The notes below the pieces were generated by a model. It was given only the letters and a program-made list of their open reading frames with translations. It was not told where the DNA came from and searched no databases. Shown in pieces: positions 1 through 9,205 of a stretch of 64,000 nucleotides of DNA (positions within the stretch are counted from its first letter, which is position 1; each line of letters opens with the position of its first letter). The position numbers and the translations under genes were made by a program. The stretch is from Sphaerotilus microaerophilus (lineage in GTDB: Bacteria > Pseudomonadota > Gammaproteobacteria > Burkholderiales > Burkholderiaceae_C): positions 2,604,001 to 2,668,000 of the forward strand of contig NZ_AP025730.1 of the NCBI RefSeq assembly GCF_023734135.1, read 5' to 3'.

Positions 1-161
1 CCGACGCCGTGGTCAAGGCCACCAAGTCCAAGAGCTGGACCGAGCTGCTGGAGAAGAACAGCTGGACGCCGGTGGTGATGACCGGGCCGGACTTCGACAA
101 GTTCGTCGACGGCAGCCACGCCGAGCTGCGTGCGCTGATGTACAAGCTGGGCATGCTCTGA
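1..161 (+). CDS. tctC: Tripartite tricarboxylate transporter substrate-binding protein, 3' end only
   Basis: The window opens inside this gene; reading in the frame that begins at base 3 gives 52 residues to a TGA at 159-161. The tail (ending in a segment like FDKFVDGSHAELRALMYKLG) is the usual C-terminus of the Bug/TctC family of periplasmic solute-binding proteins. It is followed 13 bases later by tctB and then tctA, so it is the binding-protein gene of a complete TctCBA system for citrate or a related carboxylate. The substrate cannot be read from this fragment. Confidence 0.8.
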   Translation, partial: DAVVKATKSKSWTELLEKNSWTPVVMTGPDFDKFVDGSHAELRALMYKLGML

Positions 162-174
162 TCCGGTGGGCGCG

Positions 175-690
175 ATGAGCAGCAACACACACAGCGGCGT
201 CCCGGCCAACCGCGGCCACTTCTGGATCGGCGTGGGCACGGCCGCCCTGGGTGGGCTGCTCGCACTGGGTGCCACCCAGATCGGCGGTGCGGCCGGCTAC
301 GGCGGTGCCGGGCCGGGTTTCCTGCCCTGGGTGGTGGCGCTGGCCCTGGTGGGCCTGGGGGTGGCGCAGATCATCTCCGCACGCCGCCATGCCGAGCCGC
401 TGGCCGACGCGCCGGAGTTCCCGTCCGCCTGGACGGCGGTGGCCTGGGTCTCGGCCGGTGTGCTGCTCAACGCGCTGCTGATCGAGCGCATCGGCTTCAT
501 CCCCTCCTGCGCGCTGCTGTTCGCCCTGTCGGCGCGCGGCTTTCGCATCGGCGCGGCTGCGCGGCCGAGCGCCGCCAGCGTGGCGACCGACTTCGTCATC
601 GGCCTGGTGATCTCCGCGCCGGTGTTCTGGATCTTCACCAAGCTGCTGGGGCTGACGCTGCCGGGGCTGGTCAAGGGCGGCTGGATCTGA
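175..690 (+). CDS. tctB: Tripartite tricarboxylate transporter, small membrane subunit TctB
   Basis: A 171-residue hydrophobic protein with about four membrane segments (starting near residues 15, 45, 85 and 145), the size and layout of TctB. TctB forms the membrane complex with TctA and is driven by an ion gradient. The gene lies between the tctC tail and tctA, 27 bases before the latter. I chose the ATG at 175; an in-frame GTG at 166 would add three residues. Neither has a strong ribosome-binding site, which suggests coupling to tctC. Confidence 0.85.
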   Translation: MSSNTHSGVPANRGHFWIGVGTAALGGLLALGATQIGGAAGYGGAGPGFLPWVVALALVGLGVAQIISARRHAEPLADAPEFPSAWTAVAWVSAGVLLNALLIERIGFIPSCALLFALSARGFRIGAAARPSAASVATDFVIGLVISAPVFWIFTKLLGLTLPGLVKGGWI

Positions 691-717
691 CGACCGACAG
701 AAGAAGTAGGAGTTGAC

Positions 718-2205
718 ATGGACGTCTGGTCCTCCCTGATGGGTGGCTTCGCTGCGGCGGCCACCCCCATGAACCTGCTCTGGGCGCTGCTGGGCTGCAC
801 CATCGGCACCGCAGTGGGCGTGCTGCCGGGCATCGGCCCGGCGCTGACGGTGGCGATGCTGCTGCCGCTGACCGGCCAGGTCGAGCCCACCGCCTCGATG
901 ATCCTGTTCGCCGGCATCTACTACGGCGCGATGTACGGGGGCTCCACCACCTCCATCCTGCTCAACACCCCCGGCGAAACGGCCACGATGGTCACCGCGC
1001 TGGAAGGCAACCTGATGGCCAAGAACGGCCGCGCCGGTGCCGCGCTGGCCACCTCGGCGATCGGCTCCTTCGTGGCCGGCACCATCGCCACCGTGCTGCT
1101 CACCCTCTTCGCCCCCTGGCTGGCCGAGGTGGCGCTCAAGTTCGGCCCGCCGGAATACTTCTCGCTGATGGTGCTGGCCTTTGTCACCGTCTCCTCGGTG
1201 CTGGGCGCCAGCGCGCTGCGCGGCATGATCGCGCTGTTCATCGGCCTGGCCGTCGGCCTGATCGGCATGGACGAGATCTCCGGCGTGGCGCGCTACACCT
1301 TCGGCATCCCCGAGTTGGTCGACCGCATCGAGGTCACGCTGGTCGCGGTGGGCCTGTTCGCGGTGGGCGAGGCGATGTACTTCGCCCTCTACGAAGGCCG
1401 CCGTGTCGAGGGCGAGCACAAGATGTCCAGCCTCTACATGACCAAGCTGGAGTGGAAGCGCTCCTGGCCCGCCTGGATCCGCGGCACGCTGATCGGCTTC
1501 CCCTTCGGCACCGTGCCCGCGGGCGGCACCGAGATCCCGACCTTCCTCTCCTACGGCATGGAGAAGAAGCTCTCCAAGCACAAGGAGGAGTTCGGCACCA
1601 CCGGCGCCATCGAGGGCGTGGCCGGTCCCGAGGCGGCCAACAACGCCACCGCCGCGGGCGTGCTCGTGCCGCTGCTGACGCTGGGCATCCCCACCTCCAC
1701 GACCGCGGCCATCCTGCTGTCGGCCTTCCAGAACTACGGCATCACCACCGGGCCGCAGCTGTTCCAGAGCAGCGGACCGCTGGTGTGGGCGCTGATCGCG
1801 TCGCTGTACATCGGCAACGTCATGCTGCTGGTGCTCAACCTGCCGCTGGTCGGCCTGTGGGTCAAGCTGCTGCACATCCCGCGCCACTGGTTGTATGCGG
1901 GCATCCTGGTGTTCGCCACCGTGGGCGTGTACGGCATGCGCCAGTCGGCCTTCGACCTCGTGCTGCTCTACGTCATCGGCCTGCTGGGCCTGATGATGCG
2001 CCGCTACGACTTCCCGACCGCCCCGGTGATCGTCGGCATGATCCTGGGCCCGATGGCCGAAGCCCAGTTCCGCAACGCCATGTCCATCGGCGAGGGCCAC
2101 ATCGGCGTGTTCTTCGAGCGCCCGATCTCGGCAGTGGTCTTCGCGATCTGCCTGCTGGTGGTGATCGTGCCGCGCCTGATGCGGCTGCGCCAGCGGGGCG
2201 GCTGA
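718..2205 (+). CDS. tctA: Tripartite tricarboxylate transporter, large membrane subunit TctA
   Basis: A 495-residue protein of about 12 membrane segments, the normal length of TctA (DUF112 family). The conserved N-terminal glycine/proline signature ([16 protein letters not shown], near residue 30) and the second inverted-topology copy (near residues 260-340, with [13 protein letters not shown]) are both present. It is the channel-forming permease that accepts carboxylate from TctC. A clear AGGAG sits at 707-711 before the ATG. Last gene of the tctCBA operon; a strong terminator follows. Confidence 0.93.
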   Translation: MDVWSSLMGGFAAAATPMNLLWALLGCTIGTAVGVLPGIGPALTVAMLLPLTGQVEPTASMILFAGIYYGAMYGGSTTSILLNTPGETATMVTALEGNLMAKNGRAGAALATSAIGSFVAGTIATVLLTLFAPWLAEVALKFGPPEYFSLMVLAFVTVSSVLGASALRGMIALFIGLAVGLIGMDEISGVARYTFGIPELVDRIEVTLVAVGLFAVGEAMYFALYEGRRVEGEHKMSSLYMTKLEWKRSWPAWIRGTLIGFPFGTVPAGGTEIPTFLSYGMEKKLSKHKEEFGTTGAIEGVAGPEAANNATAAGVLVPLLTLGIPTSTTAAILLSAFQNYGITTGPQLFQSSGPLVWALIASLYIGNVMLLVLNLPLVGLWVKLLHIPRHWLYAGILVFATVGVYGMRQSAFDLVLLYVIGLLGLMMRRYDFPTAPVIVGMILGPMAEAQFRNAMSIGEGHIGVFFERPISAVVFAICLLVVIVPRLMRLRQRGG

Positions 2206-2215
2206 TCTGGCTGTT

Positions 2216-2257
2216 CCAAGCAAGAAGGGCTCCCAAACGGGAGCCCTTCTTGCTTGG
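2216..2257. terminator. Perfect 19-bp bidirectional terminator between tctA and hemH
   Basis: Bases 2216-2234 and 2239-2257 are perfect inverted copies of 19 bases around a 4-base loop (AAAC). The outer part of the stem is A/T-containing on each side (CAAGAA / TTCTTG), so it can serve both convergent genes, tctA from the left and hemH from the right. Confidence 0.85.
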
Positions 2258-2270
2258 CTCGGAGAACGCT

Positions 2271-3380
2271 TCAGCCCTTCGCCCCACCCGCCAGCGCCCG
2301 CTGGCGCTGCGCTTCCAGGTCGGCGGCGCGCGGCTGGTCGGCCAGCGTCACCGGCCAGCCCTGCAGGTGGCGCTGCACGACGGCGACCATGGCGCGGATC
2401 CAGGCCGGGTGGTCGTTCAGGCAGGGGATGTGGTCGTAGCGCTGGCCGCCCTCGGCCAGGAAGACCTGCCGGCCCTCCAGCGCGATCTCCTCCAGCGTCT
2501 CCAGGCAGTCGGCCGGGAAGCCCGGGCAGAACACCTGCAGGTGCTTCACGCCCTTTTTCGCCAGCGCCTTGAGCGTGGCGTCGGTGGAGGGCTCCAGCCA
2601 CTTGGCGCGCCCGAAGCGGCTCTGGAAGCTCACGCTCATCTGCTCCGGCGCCAGCCCGAGCCGCTCGCGCAGCAGGCGCGCGGTCTTCAGGCACTGGCAG
2701 TGGTAGGGGTCGCCCAGCTCCAGGGTGCGCTGCGGCACGCCGTGGAAGCTCAGCAGCAGGTGCTCGCCGCGGCCCTCGCGCTGCCAGGTGTCCTGCACCC
2801 GCTCGGCCAGCGCGTCGATGTAGGCCGGCTCGTCGTGGTGCTGCTTCACGTAGCGCAGCTCGGGCAGGTTGCGCTGCGTCAGCGCCCAGGCGTGCACCGC
2901 GTCCATCACGCTGGCGGTGGTGGTGCCGGAGTACTGCGGGTACATCGGCAGCACCAGGATGCGCGTGCAGCCGGCGCGCTTGAGCTCGTCGAGCTCGTGG
3001 GCGACGCTGGGCTGGCCGTAGCGCATGGCGTGGCGCACCACCACGCTGCTGCCGCGCTCACCCAGGTAGCCTTGCAGCAGCGTGGCCTGGCGGGCCGTCC
3101 ACACTGCCAGCGGCGAGCCCTCGGGCAGCCAGATGCTGGCGTACTTGGCGGCCGATTTGGCCGGCCGGGTGCGCAGGATGATGCCGTGCAGGATGGGCAG
3201 CCACAGCAGCCGCGGGATCTCGACCACGCGCGCATCGGCGAGGAACTCAGCCAGGTAGTGCCGCACCGCCGGGGCGGTGGGCGACTCGGGCGTACCCAGG
3301 TTGACGACCAGCACGCCGGTGCGCTCGGGCACGCCGTGGCGGTGGGGCGGTTCGGGGGCGAAGGGGGAAGCGAAGGCCAT
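2271..3380 (-). CDS. hemH: Ferrochelatase
   Basis: A 369-residue ferrochelatase, which inserts Fe(II) into protoporphyrin IX in the last step of haem synthesis. Visible family features are GVLVVNLGTPESP near residue 22, the catalytic-histidine motif SFHGVPQRT, the pattern GDPYHCQC just after it, and VFCPGFPADCLETLEEI in the C-terminal third. The ATG at 3380 was chosen because homology starts just downstream; longer frames upstream run into the divergent HAD gene. The gene is convergent with tctA and divergent from the HAD gene with a 57-base gap that must hold both promoters. Confidence 0.93.
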   Translation of the reverse strand: MAFASPFAPEPPHRHGVPERTGVLVVNLGTPESPTAPAVRHYLAEFLADARVVEIPRLLWLPILHGIILRTRPAKSAAKYASIWLPEGSPLAVWTARQATLLQGYLGERGSSVVVRHAMRYGQPSVAHELDELKRAGCTRILVLPMYPQYSGTTTASVMDAVHAWALTQRNLPELRYVKQHHDEPAYIDALAERVQDTWQREGRGEHLLLSFHGVPQRTLELGDPYHCQCLKTARLLRERLGLAPEQMSVSFQSRFGRAKWLEPSTDATLKALAKKGVKHLQVFCPGFPADCLETLEEIALEGRQVFLAEGGQRYDHIPCLNDHPAWIRAMVAVVQRHLQGWPVTLADQPRAADLEAQRQRALAGGAKG

Positions 3381-3437
3381 GCGCCGGATTGTCCATGCTG
3401 CGCGTGCCGCGCCGCCCGGGCGGCGACACTTCGGGCC

Positions 3438-4190
3438 ATGCCGAACACCTCTACCGTGCGCCCGCGTGCCTTCACCCTCGATCTGGACGACACGCTCTGG
3501 CCGATCGAGCCCACGCTGCGCCGCGCCGAGGCGGCGCTGCGCGGCTGGCTGGCCGAGCACGCCCCCGCCACGCTGGCGGGGTGCGGCGACGCGGGCATGC
3601 TGCGCCTGCGCGCACAGGTGGCGCTGGACCACCCGGAGCTGGCGCACGACCTGAGCACGCTGCGGCTCATCACGATCCACCGCGCCCTCGTCGCCGCGGG
3701 TGACGACCCGGCGCTGGCCGAGCCGGCCTTCGAGGCCTTCATGGCCGCGCGCCAGCAGGTCACCTGGTTCGACGACGTGCGCCCGGCGCTGGACCGCCTG
3801 GCCGCACACGGCCCGCTGCTGGCCGTTTCCAACGGCAACGCCGAGCTGGCCCCCACCGGGCTGGCGCCCTGGTTTGCCGGCAGCGTGAGCGCGCGCAGTA
3901 CCGGCGTGGCCAAGCCGGATGCGCGCATCTTCGCGGCCGCCTGCGCGCAGCTGGGCTGCCGGCCTGACGAGGTGATGCACATCGGCGACGACTGGCGCGC
4001 GGACATCCACGGTGCCCGCGAGGCCGGCCTGCACAGCGCCTGGGTGCGCCGCGCGGAGCTGCCGCTGCGCGATGACAGCGGCGGCCTGGGCGGTCAGCAC
4101 CGCCTGCTCGCCGCGCCGCCGCCCCCCGCCGGGCACCACCTGGAGGTGCCGCACCTGCTGGCGCTGGCGGACTGGCTGGACGCGCTGTGA
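3438..4190 (+). CDS. HAD-family hydrolase
   Basis: A 250-residue cytoplasmic haloacid-dehalogenase-superfamily phosphatase. Motif I is DLDDT with nucleophile D15 and D17; motif II is the Ser in LLAVSNGN; motif III is the Lys in GVAKPDARIF; motif IV is MHIGDDWRADIHGA. The helical cap between motifs I and II makes it a subfamily I protein, similar to phosphoglycolate phosphatase and YjjG/GPH-like enzymes. The substrate cannot be stated. It diverges from hemH, a common arrangement in Burkholderiales. Confidence 0.8.
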   Translation: MPNTSTVRPRAFTLDLDDTLWPIEPTLRRAEAALRGWLAEHAPATLAGCGDAGMLRLRAQVALDHPELAHDLSTLRLITIHRALVAAGDDPALAEPAFEAFMAARQQVTWFDDVRPALDRLAAHGPLLAVSNGNAELAPTGLAPWFAGSVSARSTGVAKPDARIFAAACAQLGCRPDEVMHIGDDWRADIHGAREAGLHSAWVRRAELPLRDDSGGLGGQHRLLAAPPPPAGHHLEVPHLLALADWLDAL

Positions 4191-4201
4191 GCAGCGCGGT
4201 G

Positions 4202-4220
4202 AGCTGCTCAGAGAGCAGCT
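4202..4220 (+). terminator. Small stem-loop after the HAD gene
   Basis: Bases 4202-4209 and 4213-4220 pair perfectly over 8 bp around a 3-base loop, 12 bases after the HAD stop codon. No run of T follows, so it is only a possible terminator or mRNA 3'-end structure. Confidence 0.35.
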
Positions 4221-4296
4221 TGATCGCCTGACGCGGCGGCCCGCCCCCGGGGAAGCCCGGCATGGCAGGCCCGCCGGGCCGGCCTAAGCTGGCGGC

Positions 4297-6132
4297 ATGG
4301 ACCTGCCTGTCTTCCCCGGTGACTTTGCCTGTGACTTCCCCGGTGACCCCTTCGCCGTTCCGCCCGGGCGGCCCGACACGGACGACAACCACGCCACGCT
4401 GATGCAGGGCCTGCGCTGGCAGGTGCCCGAGCGCTTCAACATCGCCGAGGCCTGCTGCGGCCGCTGGGCGCGCCGCACGCCCGAGGCCATCGCGCTGGTG
4501 ATCGACCGCGAGGGGGCCGATCCCGAACGCCACCGCTATGCCGACCTGCAGGCCGCCGCCAACCGGCTCTCGCAGCGGCTGGTGCAGCTGGGCGTGCAGC
4601 GCGGCGACCGCATCGCCATCGTGCTGCCGCAGTGCGCCGAGACGGCGGTGGCGCACGTGGCCGTCTACCAGCTCGGTGCGGTGGCGATGCCGCTGGCCCT
4701 GCTGTTCGGGCCCGAGGCGCTGGCCTACCGCCTGCACGATGGCGGCGTGCGGCTGGCCATCGTGGCCGCGGCGGCCCTGCCGGCCATCGAGGCTGCGCGG
4801 GCCTCGGCGCCCGCGCTGGCGCAGCTGATCGTCGTGTCCCCGCCGGGCGAGGACGTGCCGCCGCTCCAGCAGGGCCTGGCCTGTCTGGCATGGTCAGAAG
4901 CGCTGGCGGGCCAGACGGGTGGGTTCAAGCCGGTCGAAACCGCGGCCGACGAACCCGCCGTGCTGATCTACACCAGCGGCACCACCGGCCCGCCCAAGGG
5001 TGCGCTGATCCCGCACCGGGCGCTGCTGGGCAACCTGAGCGGTTTCGTCTGCAGCCAGAACGGCTTCCCCCACGTCGAGCCGCACGCCGACGATGGCCTA
5101 CCCGACGCGCCCGTGTTCTGGAGCCCGGCCGACTGGGCCTGGACCGGCGGGCTGATGGACGTGCTGCTGCCCACGCTGTACTTTGGCGCCACCGTGGTCG
5201 GCAGCCCCGGGCGCTTCAGCCCGCAGCGTGCCTTCGAGCTGCTGCAGCGCCACCGGGTGACGCACAGCTTCCTCTTCCCCACGGCGCTGAAGGCGATGAT
5301 GAAGGCCTGCCCGGAGCCTGGCTCTGCCTACGCGCTGCGCTTGCGCGCGTTGATGAGCGCCGGCGAGGCGGTGGGCGACGCGGTGTTCGCCTGGTGCCGC
5401 GACGCGCTGGGCGTGCCGGTCAACGAGATGTTCGGCCAGACCGAGATCAACTACGTGGTCGGCAACTGCGCCCGGGCGCTGGACGTCCAGGGCCGGCCGG
5501 TGGCGGGCTGGCCCGCGCGGCCGGGCAGCATGGGCCGTGGCTACCCGGGCCACCGCGTGGCGGTGATCGACGACGAGGGCCGCGAGTGCCCGCGCGGCAC
5601 GCCCGGCGAGGTGGCGGTGCACCGGCGTGACGTGCATGGCGAGCCGGACCCGGTCTTCTTCCTCGGTTACTGGCACAACGACGCAGCCACGCAGGCCAAG
5701 TACACCGGCGCGGTGGACGACAGCTGGTGCCGCACCGGCGACACCGCGGTGATGGATGCCGACGGCTACCTCTGGTACCAGGGCCGCGCCGACGACCTCT
5801 TCAAGGCCGCGGGCTACCGCATCGGCCCCAGCGAGGTGGAGAACTGCCTCGTCAAGCACCCGGCGGTGGCCAACGCCGCCGTGGTGCCCAAGCCGGACGC
5901 CGAGCGCGGCGCGGTCGTCAAGGCCTACGTGGTGCTGGCGCCGGGCTGGGTGGGCGACGCGGCGCTGGTCGATGCCCTGCAGGCCCATGTGCGCGAGCGC
6001 CTGGCGCCCTACGAGTACCCCAAGGAGATCGAGTTCATCGACGCCCTACCCATGACCACCACCGGCAAGGTGCTGCGCCGCGTGCTGCGCCTGCAGGAGG
6101 AGGAGCGCGCCCGCGCAGCGCGCGGTTCGTGA
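4297..6132 (+). CDS. AMP-forming acyl-CoA synthetase
   Basis: Adenylate-forming ligase of the ANL superfamily that activates a carboxylic acid to acyl-CoA through an acyl-AMP. The P-loop-like motif YTSGTTGPPKGA begins near residue 225, the A5 motif (EMFGQTEINY) near residue 380, the A7/A8 region (WCRTGDTAVMDADGYLWYQGR) near 480, and the C-terminal catalytic lysine lies in PMTTTGKVLRR. It looks like the acetyl/medium-chain class (ACSM/Acs-like). Start is uncertain: the first 35 residues contain a repeated FPGD segment and look non-homologous, so the ATG at 4402 may be the real start. Substrate unknown. Confidence 0.85.
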   Translation: MDLPVFPGDFACDFPGDPFAVPPGRPDTDDNHATLMQGLRWQVPERFNIAEACCGRWARRTPEAIALVIDREGADPERHRYADLQAAANRLSQRLVQLGVQRGDRIAIVLPQCAETAVAHVAVYQLGAVAMPLALLFGPEALAYRLHDGGVRLAIVAAAALPAIEAARASAPALAQLIVVSPPGEDVPPLQQGLACLAWSEALAGQTGGFKPVETAADEPAVLIYTSGTTGPPKGALIPHRALLGNLSGFVCSQNGFPHVEPHADDGLPDAPVFWSPADWAWTGGLMDVLLPTLYFGATVVGSPGRFSPQRAFELLQRHRVTHSFLFPTALKAMMKACPEPGSAYALRLRALMSAGEAVGDAVFAWCRDALGVPVNEMFGQTEINYVVGNCARALDVQGRPVAGWPARPGSMGRGYPGHRVAVIDDEGRECPRGTPGEVAVHRRDVHGEPDPVFFLGYWHNDAATQAKYTGAVDDSWCRTGDTAVMDADGYLWYQGRADDLFKAAGYRIGPSEVENCLVKHPAVANAAVVPKPDAERGAVVKAYVVLAPGWVGDAALVDALQAHVRERLAPYEYPKEIEFIDALPMTTTGKVLRRVLRLQEEERARAARGS

Positions 6133-6241
6133 GGTGGCACACTGCGTTTCATTTCCGGTCACCTCGCAGCCAGGACGATTAAGCTGGCCTTCACCCTTGC
6201 TGCCTAAGGTGCGCCCCGTGTCCACCCTTGTCCTGACGCCC

Positions 6242-6511
6242 ATGCGCCCCTCACTTCCTGTTCTCTGCCGTCGCCGGCGCGTCCCGAGCATCCGGCTGGG
6301 CCTTGGCCTGATGGCCCTGCCGGCCCTGCTGGCGCTGGGCGGCTGCGGCACCCTGGGCGTGCAGCCCTGGGAGCGTGACCTGCTCGCCAAGCCGTCGATG
6401 CAGCTCACCGTCTCGCCGCTCGAAGCCGCGGCCGATGACCACACCTACTTCTCCAAGGAAGCCGCCACCGGCGGGCGCAGCTTCGGTGGCGGGGGCTGCG
6501 GGTGCAACTGA
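6242..6511 (+). CDS. DUF4266 small lipoprotein
   Basis: An 89-residue protein with an arginine-rich N-terminus, a hydrophobic stretch and a lipobox (LALGGC), so it should be lipid-anchored. The body has the DUF4266 pattern: VQPWERDLLAKPSM near residue 40 and the glycine/cysteine tail GGGCGCN. The TGA overlaps the ATG of the DUF3570 gene by one base. DUF4266, DUF3570 and ApbE genes commonly occur together; the molecular role of DUF4266 is not known. The C-terminal Cys pair suggests a metal or redox contact (inference). Confidence 0.82.
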   Translation: MRPSLPVLCRRRRVPSIRLGLGLMALPALLALGGCGTLGVQPWERDLLAKPSMQLTVSPLEAAADDHTYFSKEAATGGRSFGGGGCGCN

Positions 6512-7920
6512 TGACGACTTCCCCTCTGAGCCTCTCAGCTTCGGCCGAACCGTCCAGCCTGCCCGGCAGCACCAGCACCGGCACCAGCACCGGCGCCCTG
6601 CACCTGGCCCTGGCCGCGGCCGTCACTGGCCTGCTGGGCGTCGGGTCCGTCGGGGCCCAGGCCGAAGGCCTCAAGCCCAGCGCGGCCACCGCCGCCACTG
6701 CTGCCTCCACCGCAGCCACCTGGCAGGCCGATGCCGCCGTGCTGCTCTACCGCGAGGGCGACGGCCGCGTCACCGCGCTGGAGCCGGTGATCTCGCTGCG
6801 CCGCAACGACGGCAACGACCGCGCCACCGGCCTGCGCCTGACGCTGGACACCCTCACCGGCGCCTCGCCCAACGGCGCCGTCGCGCAGCCCACCGCGCAG
6901 ACCTTCACCAGCCCCTCCGGCAAGGGCACCTACACCACGGCCGCGGGCAAAACGCCGCTGAACACCGAGTTCCGCGACACCCGCATCGCCCTGCTTGCCA
7001 GCCACGAGCGGCCGCTGGGCACCGACCAGCGCGGCTCCTTCAGCGCCAACGTCTCGGCCGAGCACGACTTTGCCTCCGTGGGCCTGTCGGGCAGCTGGAC
7101 GCGCGACTTCGACAACAAGAACCGCACCCTCAGCCTGGGCCTGTCCACCGAGTTCGACCGCATCAACCCCGAGGGCGGCGTGCCGGTGGAGCGCGGCGTG
7201 GCCTTTGCCGGTACCTCCAAGGGCAGCGACAGCCGCTACGTGGTCGACCTGCTGGCCGGCTTCACCCAGGTCATGTCGCGGCGCTGGATCACCCAGGTCA
7301 GCTACAACCTCGGCCGCGGCAGCGGCTACCACAGCGACCCGTACAAGATCCTCTCCGTGATCGACGGCAGCTCCGGCCTGGTCACCGGCGACCGCTACAT
7401 CAACGAGTCCCGCCCGCGCAGCCGCACCCGCCACAGCCTCAACGTGCAGAGCAAGTGGCACCTGACGCAGGACGTGGTCGACCTCTCCTACCGCTACTAC
7501 CGCGACGACTGGGGCGTCAGCGCCCACACGCTCGACGGCCGCTACCGCTGGGAGCTGGGCAGCAATGGTGGGAGTGGCGGCGGCGCCTACCTCGAACCCC
7601 ACCTGCGCTGGTACCGCCAGAGCGCGGCGGACTTCTACCGCACCTGGCTCACCGAGGGCGGCGAGTACGTCAGCGGCGCCGCCGGCCGCTCCCCCGCCTA
7701 CGCCTCGGCCGACACCCGGCTGGCGGCCTTCACCGGCCAGACCCTGGGCATCAAGCTCGGCCTGCCGACCGGCCAGGGGCGCGAGTGGACCCTGCGCGTC
7801 GAGACCTACCGCCAGAAGATCGACCAGCCCGCCAACGCCCCCGGCGCGCTGGGCAGCCTCGACCTGACGCCGGACCTGAAGGCCTTCACGCTGATGGTCG
7901 GTTACTCAAGACCGTTCTGA
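6511..7920 (+). CDS. DUF3570 outer-membrane beta-barrel-like protein
   Basis: A 469-residue protein with a hydrophobic export segment near residues 30-50 (ending GSVGAQA) after an unusually long Ser/Thr-rich N-terminus. The rest is alternating aromatic/polar beta-strand sequence with many YRYYRDDWG-like strands, and it ends in ...YSRPF, the C-terminal Phe typical of outer-membrane barrels. It matches the DUF3570 family. Coupled on both sides by one-base stop/start overlaps with the DUF4266 lipoprotein and ApbE, so the three probably act together in flavin-dependent extracytoplasmic redox work (inference). Confidence 0.82.
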   Translation: MTTSPLSLSASAEPSSLPGSTSTGTSTGALHLALAAAVTGLLGVGSVGAQAEGLKPSAATAATAASTAATWQADAAVLLYREGDGRVTALEPVISLRRNDGNDRATGLRLTLDTLTGASPNGAVAQPTAQTFTSPSGKGTYTTAAGKTPLNTEFRDTRIALLASHERPLGTDQRGSFSANVSAEHDFASVGLSGSWTRDFDNKNRTLSLGLSTEFDRINPEGGVPVERGVAFAGTSKGSDSRYVVDLLAGFTQVMSRRWITQVSYNLGRGSGYHSDPYKILSVIDGSSGLVTGDRYINESRPRSRTRHSLNVQSKWHLTQDVVDLSYRYYRDDWGVSAHTLDGRYRWELGSNGGSGGGAYLEPHLRWYRQSAADFYRTWLTEGGEYVSGAAGRSPAYASADTRLAAFTGQTLGIKLGLPTGQGREWTLRVETYRQKIDQPANAPGALGSLDLTPDLKAFTLMVGYSRPF

Positions 7921-8921
7921 TGGCGGCGGCGGCGCAGCCGGCCGCCGCGCTGCTGCAGCCGCTGCCGGGCGGCCTGTGGCGCGGCAGCTTCGAGGCCATG
8001 GCCAGCCCCTGCGAGCTGCTGATGGAGCGGGCAGGGGAGCCGGGCCTGGGCAGCGACGATGAGGAGGCTGCCCGCCGCCTGCTGCAGATTGCCTGCGACG
8101 AGGTGCGCCGCATCGAGCGCAAGTACAGCCGCTACCGCAGCGACAGCGAACTCGCCCGCTGGCACCGTGCTGCCGCGGGTCAACCGGGCCAGCCCGTGCA
8201 GGTGGACGAGGAGAGCGCCGGCCTGCTCGACCTGGCCGCGCTCTGCCACCAGCTCAGCGGCGGGCGCTTCGACATCAGCTCCGGCGTGCTCCGCGAGGTC
8301 TGGCGCTTTGACGGCAGCGACCGCCTGCCGACGCCTGACGCCGTGGCCCGCGTCGCCGCTCGCGTCGGCTGGGCGCGCATCGGCTGGCAGCGCCCGCTGC
8401 TCACCCTGCCGCCCGGCATGGAACTCGACCTCGGCGGCCTGGGCAAGGAATACGCCGCCGACCGCGTGCTCACCCTCCTGCGCGCCGAAGGCCAGCGCAC
8501 CAGCCGCGACCGCCCCCTGCTGATCAACCTCGGCGGCGACCTCGTCGCCAGCGGCCCCCGCAGCGACGGCTCGCCCTGGTACGTCGGCATCGAACAGCCG
8601 ATCGGCCAGACCCCCCAGGCCGATCCCGACCCCACCCAGCCCGCCCACCCCGCCGCGCCCGCCGGCCTGATCGCCCTCAAGACCGGCGCCCTGGCCACCA
8701 GCGGCGACGCCCGCCGTTTCCTGCTCCGGGACGGCGTGCGCCACAGCCACATCCTCGACCCCCGCACCGGCTGGCCCGTCCAGGGCGCCCCCCGCTCGGT
8801 CACCGTGGCCGCCCCCACCTGCACCGAAGCCGGCCTCCTCTCCACCCTGGCCATGCTGCAAGGCGAGGGCGCCGAAGCACTGCTCGCGGCGCAGGGGCTG
8901 CCGCATTGGGTGTTGCGCTGA
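7920..8921 (+). CDS. apbE: FAD:protein FMN transferase (ApbE family)
   Basis: A 333-residue ApbE-family protein, which links FMN from FAD to Ser/Thr of extracytoplasmic flavoproteins. Motifs: MELDLGGLGKEYAADR, LLINLGGDLVASG, KTGALATSGDARR, and SHILDPRTGWPV, in the usual order. It overlaps the DUF3570 stop codon by one base. Oddly, no signal peptide or lipobox is visible at the N-terminus (AAAAQPAAALLQPL), whereas ApbE is usually a periplasmic lipoprotein. No FMN_bind substrate gene is in the neighbourhood. Confidence 0.88.
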   Translation: MAAAAQPAAALLQPLPGGLWRGSFEAMASPCELLMERAGEPGLGSDDEEAARRLLQIACDEVRRIERKYSRYRSDSELARWHRAAAGQPGQPVQVDEESAGLLDLAALCHQLSGGRFDISSGVLREVWRFDGSDRLPTPDAVARVAARVGWARIGWQRPLLTLPPGMELDLGGLGKEYAADRVLTLLRAEGQRTSRDRPLLINLGGDLVASGPRSDGSPWYVGIEQPIGQTPQADPDPTQPAHPAAPAGLIALKTGALATSGDARRFLLRDGVRHSHILDPRTGWPVQGAPRSVTVAAPTCTEAGLLSTLAMLQGEGAEALLAAQGLPHWVLR

Positions 8922-9205
8922 GGGGCAGACTGGGCCGGCACAGCCCTGTTCAGGCTGCCAGCGCGAACCGATCCACTGGGCTGCAGGTCGTCCCGGCTGA
9001 TGTCTTTTGAAGTTCGCTGAATGCCTGCCGCTGTCTGCCCTGTGAAATCTGGAGCGGCTTTAAGCTCGACCTGCAAACCCCGCGTGCCAAGAATGCAAAT
9101 TGTTTTGTTTGAATCATGATGAAACAATTGCGCCTTACTCCGGATACCTCATCGTAACCGTGTGGCGTCAATAATTGGTTGTGTCTAGTAGTCAAGGAGT
9201 CTATC
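8922..9205. other. Intergenic stretch, drop in GC
   Basis: No gene is supported here. From about 9050 the base composition becomes clearly more A/T-rich (for example 9090-9180) than the flanking genes, marking the left edge of the accessory island. It should contain the promoter of the Cys-rich gene at 9206. Confidence 0.5.

Noticed and set aside
13..2694. An 893-codon minus-strand frame over tctBA
   Set aside because: It overlaps real genes of known family and reads as Arg/His/Gln/Gly-rich nonsense.
1452..4190. A 912-codon plus-strand frame ending in the HAD gene
   Set aside because: Only its last 250 codons are the HAD protein; the front part is a shifted reading of tctA and hemH.
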